From a bacterium (GTDB lineage Bacteria; Myxococcota; UBA727; JAUIJE01), in contig JAUIJE010000015.1 in assembly GCA_030431455.1 (NCBI GenBank), positions 62,001 to 126,000 on the forward strand: DNA of 64,000 nucleotides. Reading direction: 5' to 3'. Shown here in pieces: positions 55,034 through 64,000 of this stretch (position 1 is its first letter; every line of letters starts with the position of its first letter). The position numbers were made by a program, and so were the translations under genes. Under the pieces are notes generated by a model. That model did not search any database. It saw only the letters and a program-made list of their open reading frames with translations, and was not told where the DNA came from.

Positions 55034-55050
55034 TTGGCACGGGGCTCGCT
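55034..55050 (+). promoter_or_regulatory. Sigma-54-type (-24/-12) promoter candidate
   Basis: TTGGCACGGGGCTCGCT matches the sigma-54 consensus (TTGGCACG-N4-TTGCW) except for one base in the -12 element, with GG and GC exactly 12 apart. The predicted start would be about 15 bases before ATG 55078. It sits just downstream of an AT-rich tract (55007-55030), the most AT-rich stretch I noticed in the window, which could be a bend site. No enhancer-binding-protein gene is adjacent. Confidence 0.55.
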
Positions 55051-55077
55051 TTGGCCGGGGGTGAGGAGGGCACCCCC

Positions 55078-56457
55078 ATGACCAGCCAAGCGAAGACCCC
55101 GACCGCCCTGTCCACCGTGCGCCACCAAAAAAAGATCGGCGAGGTCTTTGTCGAGCCGAAGGCCAACCGGCTGATCATGGCGGTGACCCTCTTTTTGATC
55201 CACCACCTGGCCTACGCGGGCCTGCCGTTCTTGCGGTTCTTTGTGGGCCTGCGCCGCTTCATTCCGTTCCTCCGGGGCATGGACATGACCGGCCTCGACC
55301 TCCCCGCCGCCGACGTGCTGCGCGCCCAAAAAGCGGTGCAAGACGGCGCGGTGTACTTCGCGCCCAACCACCCCGAGATGTTCACCGACTGGCTGATCGA
55401 CTGGGACGTGATGTCGAAGGTGCAGAGACGTTGTGCGTTCTGGGGTGGCTTCGACATCGTCAACGGCGGGCTCTCGTGGCTGTGGCTTCGGCACAATCTC
55501 ATTGCCAACACCCCCGGCGGCGGGGGCAAGGCGTACTCGGTGAAGGTCGCGGCCCGGGGCGATGGCGTGCTCCTGCACCCCGAGGGGGACGTGGCCTACA
55601 CCGCGCGAACCCTGCAGCCGGTGTTCCCCGGGGTGGCCGACCTCGCCGAGCGGACCGCGGCCACCCTCGATGGACAAAAGCCCACATACATTGTGCCGAT
55701 GGTGTACCGCTACCGCTTCGTCGAGGACCCCCGGCCCGGTCTGCACCAACGGTTGAGCACCCTGGAGCGGCGGCTCTCGTTGCCGTCCACCGGGGGCCAG
55801 AACCTCGGGCCGCGCTTTTTCGCCTTCCAGCGCCATCTCCTGGCCCGCCTCGCCGAGCGGCACGACATCGACCTACCCGCGGTGGCCGACGACAACTACT
55901 TCCAGGTCAAACAACATTTCGTCGAGCGGTTGCTCGGCCGCATGGAGCTGACCCTCCACCTCGCCGGCACCGGCACCGTCACCGACCGCGTGCGCCGGGT
56001 GCGCAAGACCCTGCGGGCGATCCGCCGCCAAGGCCCGGCCCACGAGGGGCGCTTTCGGGAGGGCATGGCCAAGGCCAGCGTGATCGAGGCCCTTCACCGC
56101 TACGACCCCGAGAGCTACGGCCAGGCCCGGCTCACCGCCGAGCAGATTGCAGAGACATTGACCCGGCTGCGCGGCGCGTTGCTGGCCGACAGCTGGGTGG
56201 ACACCCTGCGTTCGTTCATGCCGCTGGGCTGCGCCCGGCGCACCGCCCACGTCCGGGTCCTCGCCCCGCTCGAGGTCCAGCCCCACCGGGGGCGGTCCGC
56301 GGACCGGGCCGCCCACGTGGCCGAGACCTTGGACCGGTACCGCGCGGCGATGACCGCGGGGCTGTCCGCCCTCGACGCGGAGTTCGCCGCCGCCGACGGG
56401 GCCTACGCGGTGGACAACGCCTTTCGGGTGACCCGCGCGCTGCGCCGGGCGGCCTGA
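55078..56457 (+). CDS. PlsC-like membrane acyltransferase
   Basis: ATG 55078 with GAGGAGG 9-12 bases upstream; the frame extends back to 54979 but through the AT-rich promoter. 459 residues: a hydrophobic segment (MAVTLFLIHHLAYAGLPFLRF), then APNHPEMFTDWLIDWD, a variant of the NHx4D acyltransferase motif with one extra residue, and LLHPEGDVAYTAR, the FPEGxxx motif. IVPMVYRYRF follows. The C-terminal half is helical and family-specific. Acyl transfer to a lysophospholipid or another lipid acceptor is the likely reaction. Confidence 0.82.
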   Translation: MTSQAKTPTALSTVRHQKKIGEVFVEPKANRLIMAVTLFLIHHLAYAGLPFLRFFVGLRRFIPFLRGMDMTGLDLPAADVLRAQKAVQDGAVYFAPNHPEMFTDWLIDWDVMSKVQRRCAFWGGFDIVNGGLSWLWLRHNLIANTPGGGGKAYSVKVAARGDGVLLHPEGDVAYTARTLQPVFPGVADLAERTAATLDGQKPTYIVPMVYRYRFVEDPRPGLHQRLSTLERRLSLPSTGGQNLGPRFFAFQRHLLARLAERHDIDLPAVADDNYFQVKQHFVERLLGRMELTLHLAGTGTVTDRVRRVRKTLRAIRRQGPAHEGRFREGMAKASVIEALHRYDPESYGQARLTAEQIAETLTRLRGALLADSWVDTLRSFMPLGCARRTAHVRVLAPLEVQPHRGRSADRAAHVAETLDRYRAAMTAGLSALDAEFAAADGAYAVDNAFRVTRALRRAA

Positions 56458-56515
56458 GCGATGGCCGGGGGGACGGTCGTTGTGCGCGGGGCGGTGACCG
56501 GATAGCTCGCGCGGC

Positions 56516-57394
56516 ATGTCCGACGTGGTGACCACCTGGCTGTCAAAAGACGGAGAGCTTCGCCTGCGCATCGCGCGCACCTCGGCCCTCACCCGCGAGG
56601 CGGTGACCCGCCACCAGGCCGCGGCGTACGCCGAGGTGGCCTTGGGCCGCGCGCTCAATGTTGCTGCATTGATTCCCATGACCTGGAAGGACGCCGACCG
56701 GGTGTCGATCCAGTTCTCCGGGGTGGGGCCCCTGGGCACGGTGATGGTGGAGATGCGCAAAGGCGGCACCCTCCGCGGCTACGTATCGAACCCGCAGGCC
56801 GAGGCCCCGCGGCCGTTTCGGCGTCATCCCCGCCCCCACACCGTGGGGTGGGACGCGCGCGGTCACCTCGTGATCACGCGGCAGGTGGCCACCGGGACCC
56901 ACGCCCAGAGCGATGTGCACCTGTTCGACGGCAGCATCGACGGGGACGTGGCCCATTGGTTTGACCACAGCGAGCAGGTGCCCACCCGGTTGCGGGTCGA
57001 CGAGCACGACGGCGAGGTGGTGGGGGTGCTGGTGCAGGCGTTGCCCGGTCCCGAAGGCCAGAGCGCGCGCCGCGAGGGGCTGAGCGATCTCGATGCGGTG
57101 CCGCGGTTTGTGGGGCGCACCGATGAGGAGTTGATGGACGTGTTGTGCCCGGGGGCGCGCAAGCTCGACGAAGTGACGTTGCGGTTTGGGTGTCCCTGTT
57201 CCCGGGAGCGATCCGCCGCGGGGGTGGCCATGCTCGACGAGGACGAGCTCTTGGCGATGATGATGGAGGACCAGGGGGCCGAGGTGCGCTGCGAGTTCTG
57301 CGCCGAGGTCTACGCCTTCACCGCGCAGGACTTGGCCTCGATCATCGACCTCAAGCGCGCGGTGCAGACCTCCACCGAGGGCGGCGACGCCTGA
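56516..57394 (+). CDS. hslO: Hsp33 redox-regulated chaperone
   Basis: 292 residues, normal Hsp33 length. The substrate-binding domain contains TREAVTRHQAAAYAEVALGRAL and SIQFSGVGPLGTVMVE, and the C-terminal zinc switch has Cys226-x-Cys228 and Cys259-x2-Cys262 (FGCPCS, RCEFC). Under oxidative stress the four Cys form disulfides, zinc is released and the holdase becomes active. The middle part (YVSNPQAEAPRP, HLVITRQVATG) also matches. Standalone gene. Confidence 0.95.
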   Translation: MSDVVTTWLSKDGELRLRIARTSALTREAVTRHQAAAYAEVALGRALNVAALIPMTWKDADRVSIQFSGVGPLGTVMVEMRKGGTLRGYVSNPQAEAPRPFRRHPRPHTVGWDARGHLVITRQVATGTHAQSDVHLFDGSIDGDVAHWFDHSEQVPTRLRVDEHDGEVVGVLVQALPGPEGQSARREGLSDLDAVPRFVGRTDEELMDVLCPGARKLDEVTLRFGCPCSRERSAAGVAMLDEDELLAMMMEDQGAEVRCEFCAEVYAFTAQDLASIIDLKRAVQTSTEGGDA

Positions 57395-57456
57395 CCCCGC
57401 GCGCCCCCGGAGGCCAAAGATTTGACCTCGTCGGGCCAGGGCGAAACCCTGGTTCG

Positions 57457-58656
57457 ATGGCCGACCGGCGCGAACACATGGGCGACTTCACGGTGCTGTG
57501 CCCACCGTTGACCCGGATTTCGCGGGCCTACGCGGGCGGGGCGCCGGTGTTGGTGGGCGACATCGCCCAAATGCCATTGCTCAGCTTGTTCAACATCTTG
57601 ACCCAAGGCCGCGAGACCGGGCGGTTGTTGCTCCGGCGCGAACGCATCGAGCGGGTGGTGCTGCTCCGGGAGGGCGACCTCGGGGCCATGGGGGGCAATG
57701 GTCCTGCAGACAAGCTGGGGGCCACGCTCCTGCGCAGCGGCCGGGTCACCCGGGGACAGTTCGATCAGGCCCTGGCCGCGGGCAAGCAGGCCGGGATCCG
57801 GGTGGGGCAGGCGCTGATCGACATGGGGGTGCTGCAGCCCCATGAGCTGTTCGACGTCATCCGCGAACAGGTCACGGAGATGTTCTGCGATTGCGCGTCG
57901 TGGAGCACGGGGTCGTTTTTTCTGTACCGGCTGCCGGACGGGTTTCGTTTCCCCCCCGCGCCCCCGGTGTCGCTCACCGGCCTGGTGCTCGAAGCGGCCC
58001 GGCGCGCGGACGAGCTCGCCTTGGTGCGGTCGCAGATCGGCGACGACGAGACCCCCATCGTGCTCACCGGAAAAGTGCTCGACGGGGACGAGGGGCTACA
58101 GGCCGCGCACCTCGTGTACGCCCAGCTCGGGGAACCGCCCCTGTCGGTGGGGGAGTTGACCCGGCGCACCCGCTTGAGCGCGTTCGATTGTCTGCGCGGC
58201 ATCCAGCGGTTGATCCAATGTCAGGTCGCGCAGATCGCGTGCGACGACACGCCCGGGGCCGGACCCGAGGACGTGGCCCCGGTGACGCTCACCGACGAGC
58301 AACGCGCGGACATCGATTGTGTGCGCCTGGGCTTTCGCGAGATCGAACAAGCCCTCGCCATCGGCGATCACACCGACGCGTTCCGGGCCGGCATCGAGCG
58401 GTACCTGGGCCATGCCGACGCCCACACAAAAACATTGCTGGAGGACATCGATGAGCCCACCGTGCACCTCGACGCCCACCAGCTCACGCTCAACATTGCG
58501 CGGCTGCCCGGTCCGCAGCGGGTGAGCCAGGCCCAGGCCTGCCTGGTCGAGCTTTTGAAGTTCGCCGCGTTTCAAGCCGGCGAGCTGCTCTCGCCGGTGT
58601 TCGAGATCGCCCTCACCGACCGGCTGCGCTCGGTGTGTGGCCGCTTGATGTTCTAA
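57457..58656 (+). CDS. PATAN (DUF4388) domain regulatory protein
   Basis: 399 residues, no signal peptide. The N-terminal part (about 35-165) is a PATAN/DUF4388 domain: GDIAQMPLLSLFNILTQGRETGRLLLRRE, RVVLLREGDLGAM, LGATLLRSGRVTRGQFDQALAA (the last like a T2SSE-N/GSPII_E module), CDCASWSTGSFFLYRLPD. The C-terminal part has helical repeats and a winged-helix-like LSVGELTRRTRLSAFDCLRGIQRLIQ. ATG 57478 is an alternative start. PATAN domains link to phosphorelay and gliding/two-component systems. Same domain as in the kinase at 24667-27408. Confidence 0.82.
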   Translation: MADRREHMGDFTVLCPPLTRISRAYAGGAPVLVGDIAQMPLLSLFNILTQGRETGRLLLRRERIERVVLLREGDLGAMGGNGPADKLGATLLRSGRVTRGQFDQALAAGKQAGIRVGQALIDMGVLQPHELFDVIREQVTEMFCDCASWSTGSFFLYRLPDGFRFPPAPPVSLTGLVLEAARRADELALVRSQIGDDETPIVLTGKVLDGDEGLQAAHLVYAQLGEPPLSVGELTRRTRLSAFDCLRGIQRLIQCQVAQIACDDTPGAGPEDVAPVTLTDEQRADIDCVRLGFREIEQALAIGDHTDAFRAGIERYLGHADAHTKTLLEDIDEPTVHLDAHQLTLNIARLPGPQRVSQAQACLVELLKFAAFQAGELLSPVFEIALTDRLRSVCGRLMF

Positions 58657-58667
58657 GGCCGGCGCGG

Positions 58668-59396
<729 letters not shown>

Positions 59397-59507
59397 AGCG
59401 CCTCTTACCAATGTGAAGAATGGCGAAAAAGGAAAACCGAGGTTGGCCCGACGACCCCGGGGCACTATGCCGACGAAAACGTTGCCGTCGGCGCACGGGA
59501 GGTCTCG

Positions 59508-60053
59508 GTGGGCAAAAAAATCGGAATCGGTCTCGTCGGGTTGTTGGTGCTGCTGCAGCTGGTCCCCTACGGATGCAGCCACGACAACCCCGCGGTCAAA
59601 CAAGAGCCGGCCTGGGACCGGCCCGAGACCCGGGCGCTCGCCCAGCGGGCGTGTTTTGACTGCCACAGCAACGAGACGGTGTGGCCCTGGTATTCACACG
59701 TGGCCCCGGTGCGTTTTTTGGTCGCGCACCACGTCGAGGACGGGCGCAAACACCTGAACTTCTCGGAGTGGGACCGCCCCCAAAAGCACGCCCACGAGGC
59801 GGCCGAAGAGATCGAAGAGGGCGAGATGCCCATGGCCGGGTACGTGCTGTTGCACGGCGAGGCGGACCTGAGCGAGGCGGAGAAAAAGCAGTTGATGGCG
59901 AGCTTCGCCTCGATGTTCGGCAAGGACGAGCACGACGAGCACGACACGCCGGACGCGCCCGACAAAACGCCGCCGGCCCCCCCCGGCGACGACGCCAGCG
60001 ACGATGTCGGCCACGACCACGTGGACGGCGAAGCGCCCGCTGACGACACCTGA
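59508..60053 (+). CDS. Haem-binding domain protein (membrane-anchored)
   Basis: GGGAGG precedes GTG 59508. 181 residues: an N-terminal hydrophobic helix (GLVGLLVLLQLVPYGCS), then RACFDCHSNETVWPWYSHVAPVRFLVAHHV, the signature of the bacterial haem-binding (haem_bd) domain with C49-x2-C52-H53, and RKHLNFSEWDR and GEMPMAGYVLLHGEADLS with a probable distal Met. The C terminus is an acidic His/Asp-rich tail (DEHDEHDTPDAPDK). It is probably a periplasm-facing cytochrome. Single gene. Confidence 0.88.
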   Translation: MGKKIGIGLVGLLVLLQLVPYGCSHDNPAVKQEPAWDRPETRALAQRACFDCHSNETVWPWYSHVAPVRFLVAHHVEDGRKHLNFSEWDRPQKHAHEAAEEIEEGEMPMAGYVLLHGEADLSEAEKKQLMASFASMFGKDEHDEHDTPDAPDKTPPAPPGDDASDDVGHDHVDGEAPADDT

Positions 60054-60328
60054 TCGCGGGCCCGGCCCGGGCCCAGATCCCGCGCGGCGTGCCACGCAAA
60101 CCGCCCAGGCCTGGGCGCACGGCGACGCGGTGTCTCGGTCCGGATCTGTGGGGCGCGCCGCGTGCCCAGGCCCTGGGGGCCGGCCCCGGCGATGGATCTG
60201 CGGGTTTGTCCCGCGGATGTCGCGTACCCCGCGTGCCCCCGATTCGCGTTTTTGTCCCCCGACTTGCGCCCGCTGCCGCGGGCGACGCGGGGGGGCACTT
60301 CTTTGGTACCGTCGAAGCCGCGAAGCAC

Positions 60329-61720
60329 ATGGCCCACGAGGAAGACACGATCCCGTTGCGGGCGACCCACCCCCGGGTGCAGGTGGCCGAACCCCCCGCG
60401 CCGGCCCCCGCCGCGCGCGCCGAACCCGCCGAACCCGCGCCGGCCCAGGCCGGGGACTACGTCCTCGGGGCGCGCATCGGAGAAGGGGGCTTTGGGGATG
60501 TGTTTCGCGCGCGCCACCGGGTCATGGACCGGCCCGCGGCGGTCAAGATTCTCAGCCACCGGTACTCGGCCGACCCCGACATGGTCGAGCGCTTCGTGCG
60601 CGAGGCGCGCGCGGTGTGCGCGATCCGTTCGCCCGACATCGCCGACGTGTTCGACTTCGGAACCCTCCCCGACGGGCGGCGGTATTTCGCGATGGAGCTG
60701 CTCGAGGGCGAGACGTTGCACGAGCGGTTCGTGCGCCAACCGGTGTTGCCCCCCGACGAGGTCGTCGCCCTGCTCACCCCCATCGCCCGCGCCCTCGACG
60801 CGGCCCACGAGGCGGGGGTGGTGCACCGGGACGTCAAGCCGGGCAACATTTTCATCGAGCAGGACGGCGGCCGCACGCGCCTGCTCGACTTCGGCATCGC
60901 GCGCCTCGACGAGCCCAAGGCGGGCGAACGCCTGACCCAGACCGGGCACACCGTCGGGACCCCGACGTACATGGCCCCGGAGCAGGCCCTGGGCCGGCCC
61001 GTCGACGGGCGGGCGGACATCTACGCGCTCGGCATCGTGGCGTTCGAGGCGTTGACCGGCGAGGTGCCGTTCGACGCGGGGTCGTTTCACGAGACCCAGG
61101 CCGCGCACATTCACGAAGCCTTGCCCGACGCCCACGAACGCAACCGCGCCCTGTCCCGCGACGTGAGCCGGGTGCTCGCCTACATCGCGGCCAAAGACCC
61201 CGCCGAGCGGCCCGGGTCGGCCCAGGCCGCGGTGGCCGAGCTCTCCCGCGCCCTGTGCGGCGAGCGCCTGCGCGACACCCCCGCGCGCCCCCGCGGCCGC
61301 CGCGCTCCCTGGGCGGTGGCGGCGCTCCTCGGGGCGGCCGGGCTCGGGTGGTGGACGCTCCGCCCCGTCGACGCGCCCCCCGATCCGGTGCCCGCGCCCG
61401 TCGCGCCGGTGGAGATCATCTCCGTGCCCGCCGCGCCCCCGGTCGAGACCCAGGTGACGTTCGCGCTCACCCCCGCCGACGCCACCGTCCACGACCTCGC
61501 GGGCGCGGTGCTGCGGCGCGGGGCGGGGGTGGTGTCGTTTGTGGGGGACGAGCCCCGCACCTTTGTGATCCGCGCGCCGGGCCACGAGCCGGCCGAGGTC
61601 ACCGTCCCCGCGGGGCCGGCCACGGTGGTGCCGGTGACGTTGACCGCGACCCCCGAAGACAAAGCGCCGGTACCGGCAGAGGAGCCGAAGCGTGGGCCCA
61701 ATGACATTGAACCCTGGTGA
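60329..61720 (+). CDS. Membrane Ser/Thr protein kinase
   Basis: ATG 60329 gives 463 residues; the frame continues upstream to 60089 but without homology-like content. The kinase domain (about 45-310) has IGEGGFGDVF, Lys in AAVKIL, HRDVKPGNIF (near 166), DFGIA and GTPTYMAPEQ. A single membrane helix (about 326-344, WAVAALLGAAGLGWWTL) leads to an exported C-terminal domain with PEGA-like beta repeats (QVTFALTPADATVHDLAG, TFVIRAPGHEPAEVTV). This is a transmembrane sensor kinase. The next gene starts inside its 3' end, so both are coupled. Confidence 0.94.
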   Translation: MAHEEDTIPLRATHPRVQVAEPPAPAPAARAEPAEPAPAQAGDYVLGARIGEGGFGDVFRARHRVMDRPAAVKILSHRYSADPDMVERFVREARAVCAIRSPDIADVFDFGTLPDGRRYFAMELLEGETLHERFVRQPVLPPDEVVALLTPIARALDAAHEAGVVHRDVKPGNIFIEQDGGRTRLLDFGIARLDEPKAGERLTQTGHTVGTPTYMAPEQALGRPVDGRADIYALGIVAFEALTGEVPFDAGSFHETQAAHIHEALPDAHERNRALSRDVSRVLAYIAAKDPAERPGSAQAAVAELSRALCGERLRDTPARPRGRRAPWAVAALLGAAGLGWWTLRPVDAPPDPVPAPVAPVEIISVPAAPPVETQVTFALTPADATVHDLAGAVLRRGAGVVSFVGDEPRTFVIRAPGHEPAEVTVPAGPATVVPVTLTATPEDKAPVPAEEPKRGPNDIEPW

Positions 61721-64000
61721 CGCGTTGGGGCTGTTTTTGGCCTGTACCGCGCTGAGCGGCGTGCTCGCTTGTCATGATTTCGAGGACCTCGAGGCCGACG
61801 GACGGTGCGGCAACCGGGTGCTCGAGCCGCGGCACGGCGAGGACTGCGATGGCGCCACCGATCTGCCCGGGGCCGCGTGCGGGGCCCCGTCGTCATCGGC
61901 CCCGTGCCGGTACGTGTGCACCGACGGGGCGGCGTGCCCCGGGGGGTGGGGCTGCGGGGGCGACGGGGTGTGCCGCAGCCCGGCGGGTGGATTCGGCCCC
62001 CCCGAGGTGGTGCCCTTTGCCGGCGGGCACCTGAGCGTGGGCGACGCGGACGCCGACGGCTGGACGGACCTGGTGGCGTTCAACGATCGGCGGATTCAGA
62101 TCGCCTACGGCGACGGCGACGTGCCGTTTTTGGTCACCAGCGAGACCACCACGCCGGGCTTCGACCTCGCCCCGCGGCTGGCCCGGATCGACGGGGACCA
62201 AGCGGTGGACGTGCTCGCGCCGTTTTTGGCCGGGGTGCAGCTGTTTCGTGGCGACCCGGGACGCAGCGTGGTGCCGATCGCGTTGCCCACCGCGGAGTTG
62301 ACCCCGGCCGAAGAAAACGTGCCCCTGGGGGTGCGGGCCGCGATCCCGTTTGTGCACGACGACACCCTGCTCGTGCAGCGCACCGCCCAAGGGGTGGGCA
62401 TGGCGGTGCAGGGCAAACCCACCGAGGCCGCCGCGGTGGAGCAGATGTTGAGCAACACCACCGGCGCGTTGGCCCGGCGCTTGGCCATCGCCGACATCGA
62501 TCCCCCCGACGACGACGAACGCCCCGAGGGGAGTCCGGAAGAGGTGGGTCTGGCCTTCGCCAACGCCACCTTCGTCGATGTGGTGAGCGTGGCCTGCGAG
62601 GATGGCACCGGGCCGGACATGCCCGGCAGCTGCGCGGTGGAGCCGCGCCAGCGGTTGCCGCTCCCCGCCGGCAAGGTGGTGCTGCCCGACGGGGGCACGT
62701 TCTTCGGAGACCGCAACGGGGACGGGTGGCCTGACCTGTTGGTCACGGTGGACGCGGAGGATGGTGAGTCAAAGATCGCAGTGGCATTGGCGGACGGCAG
62801 CGGTGGCTTCGCCGCCCTGGCGGTCGATGAGGCGTTGAACGACGCGGTCGCCTGCCGCAACTGTGACAACCTGCGGGACTCGGGGTTGCTGGCGGTGGCC
62901 TACCTGGACGATGACGACACCATCGATTTTGTATCCGTGAACACCGTCTATTTCACCGACGCCGCGACCCTCGCCCTCGAGGAGAAGGCCCGGGCGCCAC
63001 GGCGCTGGCGCAGCGCGGTGGTGGGCAATCTGGATCAAGGCACATCGCTCGACGTCGCCGGGGTGGGGCCGGGGCGCATCGACGTGTTGACCCAACGCGA
63101 GGACGGCGAGTTCAATCTCAACACCATCGGGGTACAAGGGGTGCCGGAGACCGTGCACGCGGGCGACTTCGACGGTGACTACTACACCGACCTCGCCTGG
63201 GCCGCGGGCAACCAGATCCACGTGTTGTATGGACAAGACACCGTGGGCTTGGCCCAGCCGTCGGTGGTGGCCGACGTCGGGCCCCCCGAGCGGTTGCAGA
63301 CGGTGCGCGTGCCCGGCGATGTGTTCGACGATCTGTTGTTCACCACCGAGACGCCGGACGGGACATCGCTGCTCTACGCCCTCGAAGGGCAGGGCACGCG
63401 GCAGATGACCTCGCTCATCGCCAAGGAAGGCCCGTTGCTCGTGGCCACCGAGCCCTTCGCCCGGGGGGGCGACGCCGACGAGGTGTTGTTGGTCGAGATC
63501 GGGCCGCCTCCCGGCCCGCGGCGGCTGGTGTTCCGCCGGGTGGAGGTCGCCGCCCGCGCCGAGGGCCCGCCGCCCTCGGTCGACCTCGCGGTGCCCGGCG
63601 ATTGTCCGATTCCGCGGCGCATCGGGGTGGCGATCCGCCCCACCGACCTCGACGGGGACGGCGTCGACGAGATCGTGGCGGTGGAGACGGACAGCCCGGA
63701 GGCGATCCAGGACGGGGACCCCGCGGTGGATGGGGTCTGGCGTTTGACCGTGATGCGGCTCGACGACCAAGACACATTGTCGTGCACCGCGATGCCCTCG
63801 CTGACGTTTGACGGGGCGCCCAACAAGAACGCAGTGACATTGAGCGACGTGGACGGGGACGGGCGGCTCGATGTCATCGCCGCCCTCGGGCCCTACCCCC
63901 CGGGGCTCGATCAGCGCGCGGGGGTGGCGGTGTGGTGGGGCAACGCCGCGGGCGGGTTCGACGCGCCCACCGCCTGGCCGCTTGAGGCCGGCCGGGTTCA
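61701..64000 (+). CDS. FG-GAP/VCBS-type repeat lipoprotein (3' partial)
   Basis: ATG 61701 overlaps the end of the kinase gene (20 bases) and the frame is open to the window end. The signal ends in GVLAC (Cys24). A Cys-rich segment (CTDGAACPGGWGCGGDGVC) follows, then FG-GAP-like beta-propeller repeats with calcium loops: VGDADADGWTDLVAF, GDRNGDGWPDLLVTV, GDFDGDYYTDLAWAA, DLDGDGVDEIVAVE, DVDGDGRLDVIAA. Integrin-like beta-propellers of this kind bind calcium and polysaccharide or protein partners outside the cell. Translational overlap suggests it works with the membrane kinase (inference). Confidence 0.88.
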   Translation, partial: MTLNPGDALGLFLACTALSGVLACHDFEDLEADGRCGNRVLEPRHGEDCDGATDLPGAACGAPSSSAPCRYVCTDGAACPGGWGCGGDGVCRSPAGGFGPPEVVPFAGGHLSVGDADADGWTDLVAFNDRRIQIAYGDGDVPFLVTSETTTPGFDLAPRLARIDGDQAVDVLAPFLAGVQLFRGDPGRSVVPIALPTAELTPAEENVPLGVRAAIPFVHDDTLLVQRTAQGVGMAVQGKPTEAAAVEQMLSNTTGALARRLAIADIDPPDDDERPEGSPEEVGLAFANATFVDVVSVACEDGTGPDMPGSCAVEPRQRLPLPAGKVVLPDGGTFFGDRNGDGWPDLLVTVDAEDGESKIAVALADGSGGFAALAVDEALNDAVACRNCDNLRDSGLLAVAYLDDDDTIDFVSVNTVYFTDAATLALEEKARAPRRWRSAVVGNLDQGTSLDVAGVGPGRIDVLTQREDGEFNLNTIGVQGVPETVHAGDFDGDYYTDLAWAAGNQIHVLYGQDTVGLAQPSVVADVGPPERLQTVRVPGDVFDDLLFTTETPDGTSLLYALEGQGTRQMTSLIAKEGPLLVATEPFARGGDADEVLLVEIGPPPGPRRLVFRRVEVAARAEGPPPSVDLAVPGDCPIPRRIGVAIRPTDLDGDGVDEIVAVETDSPEAIQDGDPAVDGVWRLTVMRLDDQDTLSCTAMPSLTFDGAPNKNAVTLSDVDGDGRLDVIAALGPYPPGLDQRAGVAVWWGNAAGGFDAPTAWPLEAGRV

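Overview
The window is a GC-rich (about 70% by eye), densely coding stretch of bacterial chromosome. It most resembles Myxococcota (the former deltaproteobacterial myxobacteria and relatives). Reasons: many lipoproteins; eukaryotic-type Ser/Thr kinases, FHA and PATAN/DUF4388 proteins; DAGAPDAG and GDGDGD linkers; C-terminal Cys + membrane helix + Arg tails of the MYXO-CTERM kind; temptin-like and c-type-haem-like exported proteins. The genus is an inference. I see no rRNA, tRNA, CRISPR array, prophage, IS element or biosynthetic cluster. Housekeeping genes (rsfS-rlmH, dnaJ, hslO) argue for core chromosome.

Layout. 1-10.7 kb: CotH-type surface protein, frameshifted ATP-dependent DNA ligase, SDR, double-FKBP lipoprotein, S46 dipeptidyl peptidase, soluble chemoreceptor with a CZB domain, aldo/keto reductase. 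10.7-11.2 kb: non-coding region with a 75-bp perfect direct repeat and mini-hairpins. 11.2-17.1 kb: ECF sigma / putative anti-sigma / DUF4097 operon; a leftward run ending in rsfS, rlmH and a receiver protein; an acyltransferase-hydrolase pair. 17.1-24.6 kb: a three-lipoprotein operon with a copper-monooxygenase-like protein and a haem-like protein; a DUF3857/transglutaminase protein lacking its Cys; an amidase + L,D-transpeptidase fusion. 24.7-33.2 kb: a leftward signalling operon (small lipoprotein, lipoyl-less E2-type acyltransferase, PP2C-cNMP phosphatase, kinase-PATAN) facing CsgG/TolB-like secretion-type proteins. 33.2-37.3 kb: amidase and three coupled genes with (Gly-Asp)n linkers. 37.5-45.6 kb: FHA protein, EEP-nuclease-fold lipoprotein, dnaJ operon, GGDEF-EAL protein, orphan D12 adenine methylase. 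45.7-59.4 kb: NCKX-like exchanger, pectate-lyase-fold lipoprotein, DUF2252 protein, hybrid histidine kinase, di-iron ferritin-like protein, PlsC-type acyltransferase behind a sigma-54-like promoter, Hsp33, PATAN protein, GT2. 59.5-64 kb: haem-binding protein, second Ser/Thr kinase, and an FG-GAP lipoprotein running off the window.

The most unusual signal is at DNA level and crosses gene boundaries: the gapped word CA-N4-CATTG (mostly CAR-N3-CATTG, often the full palindrome CAATG-N-CATTG). I find it about 50 times by hand, on both strands, in different reading frames and between genes. Simple base composition predicts about three. It behaves like an iterated genomic signature (uptake-sequence-, HIP1- or methylation-site-like) and is the best candidate here for something undescribed.
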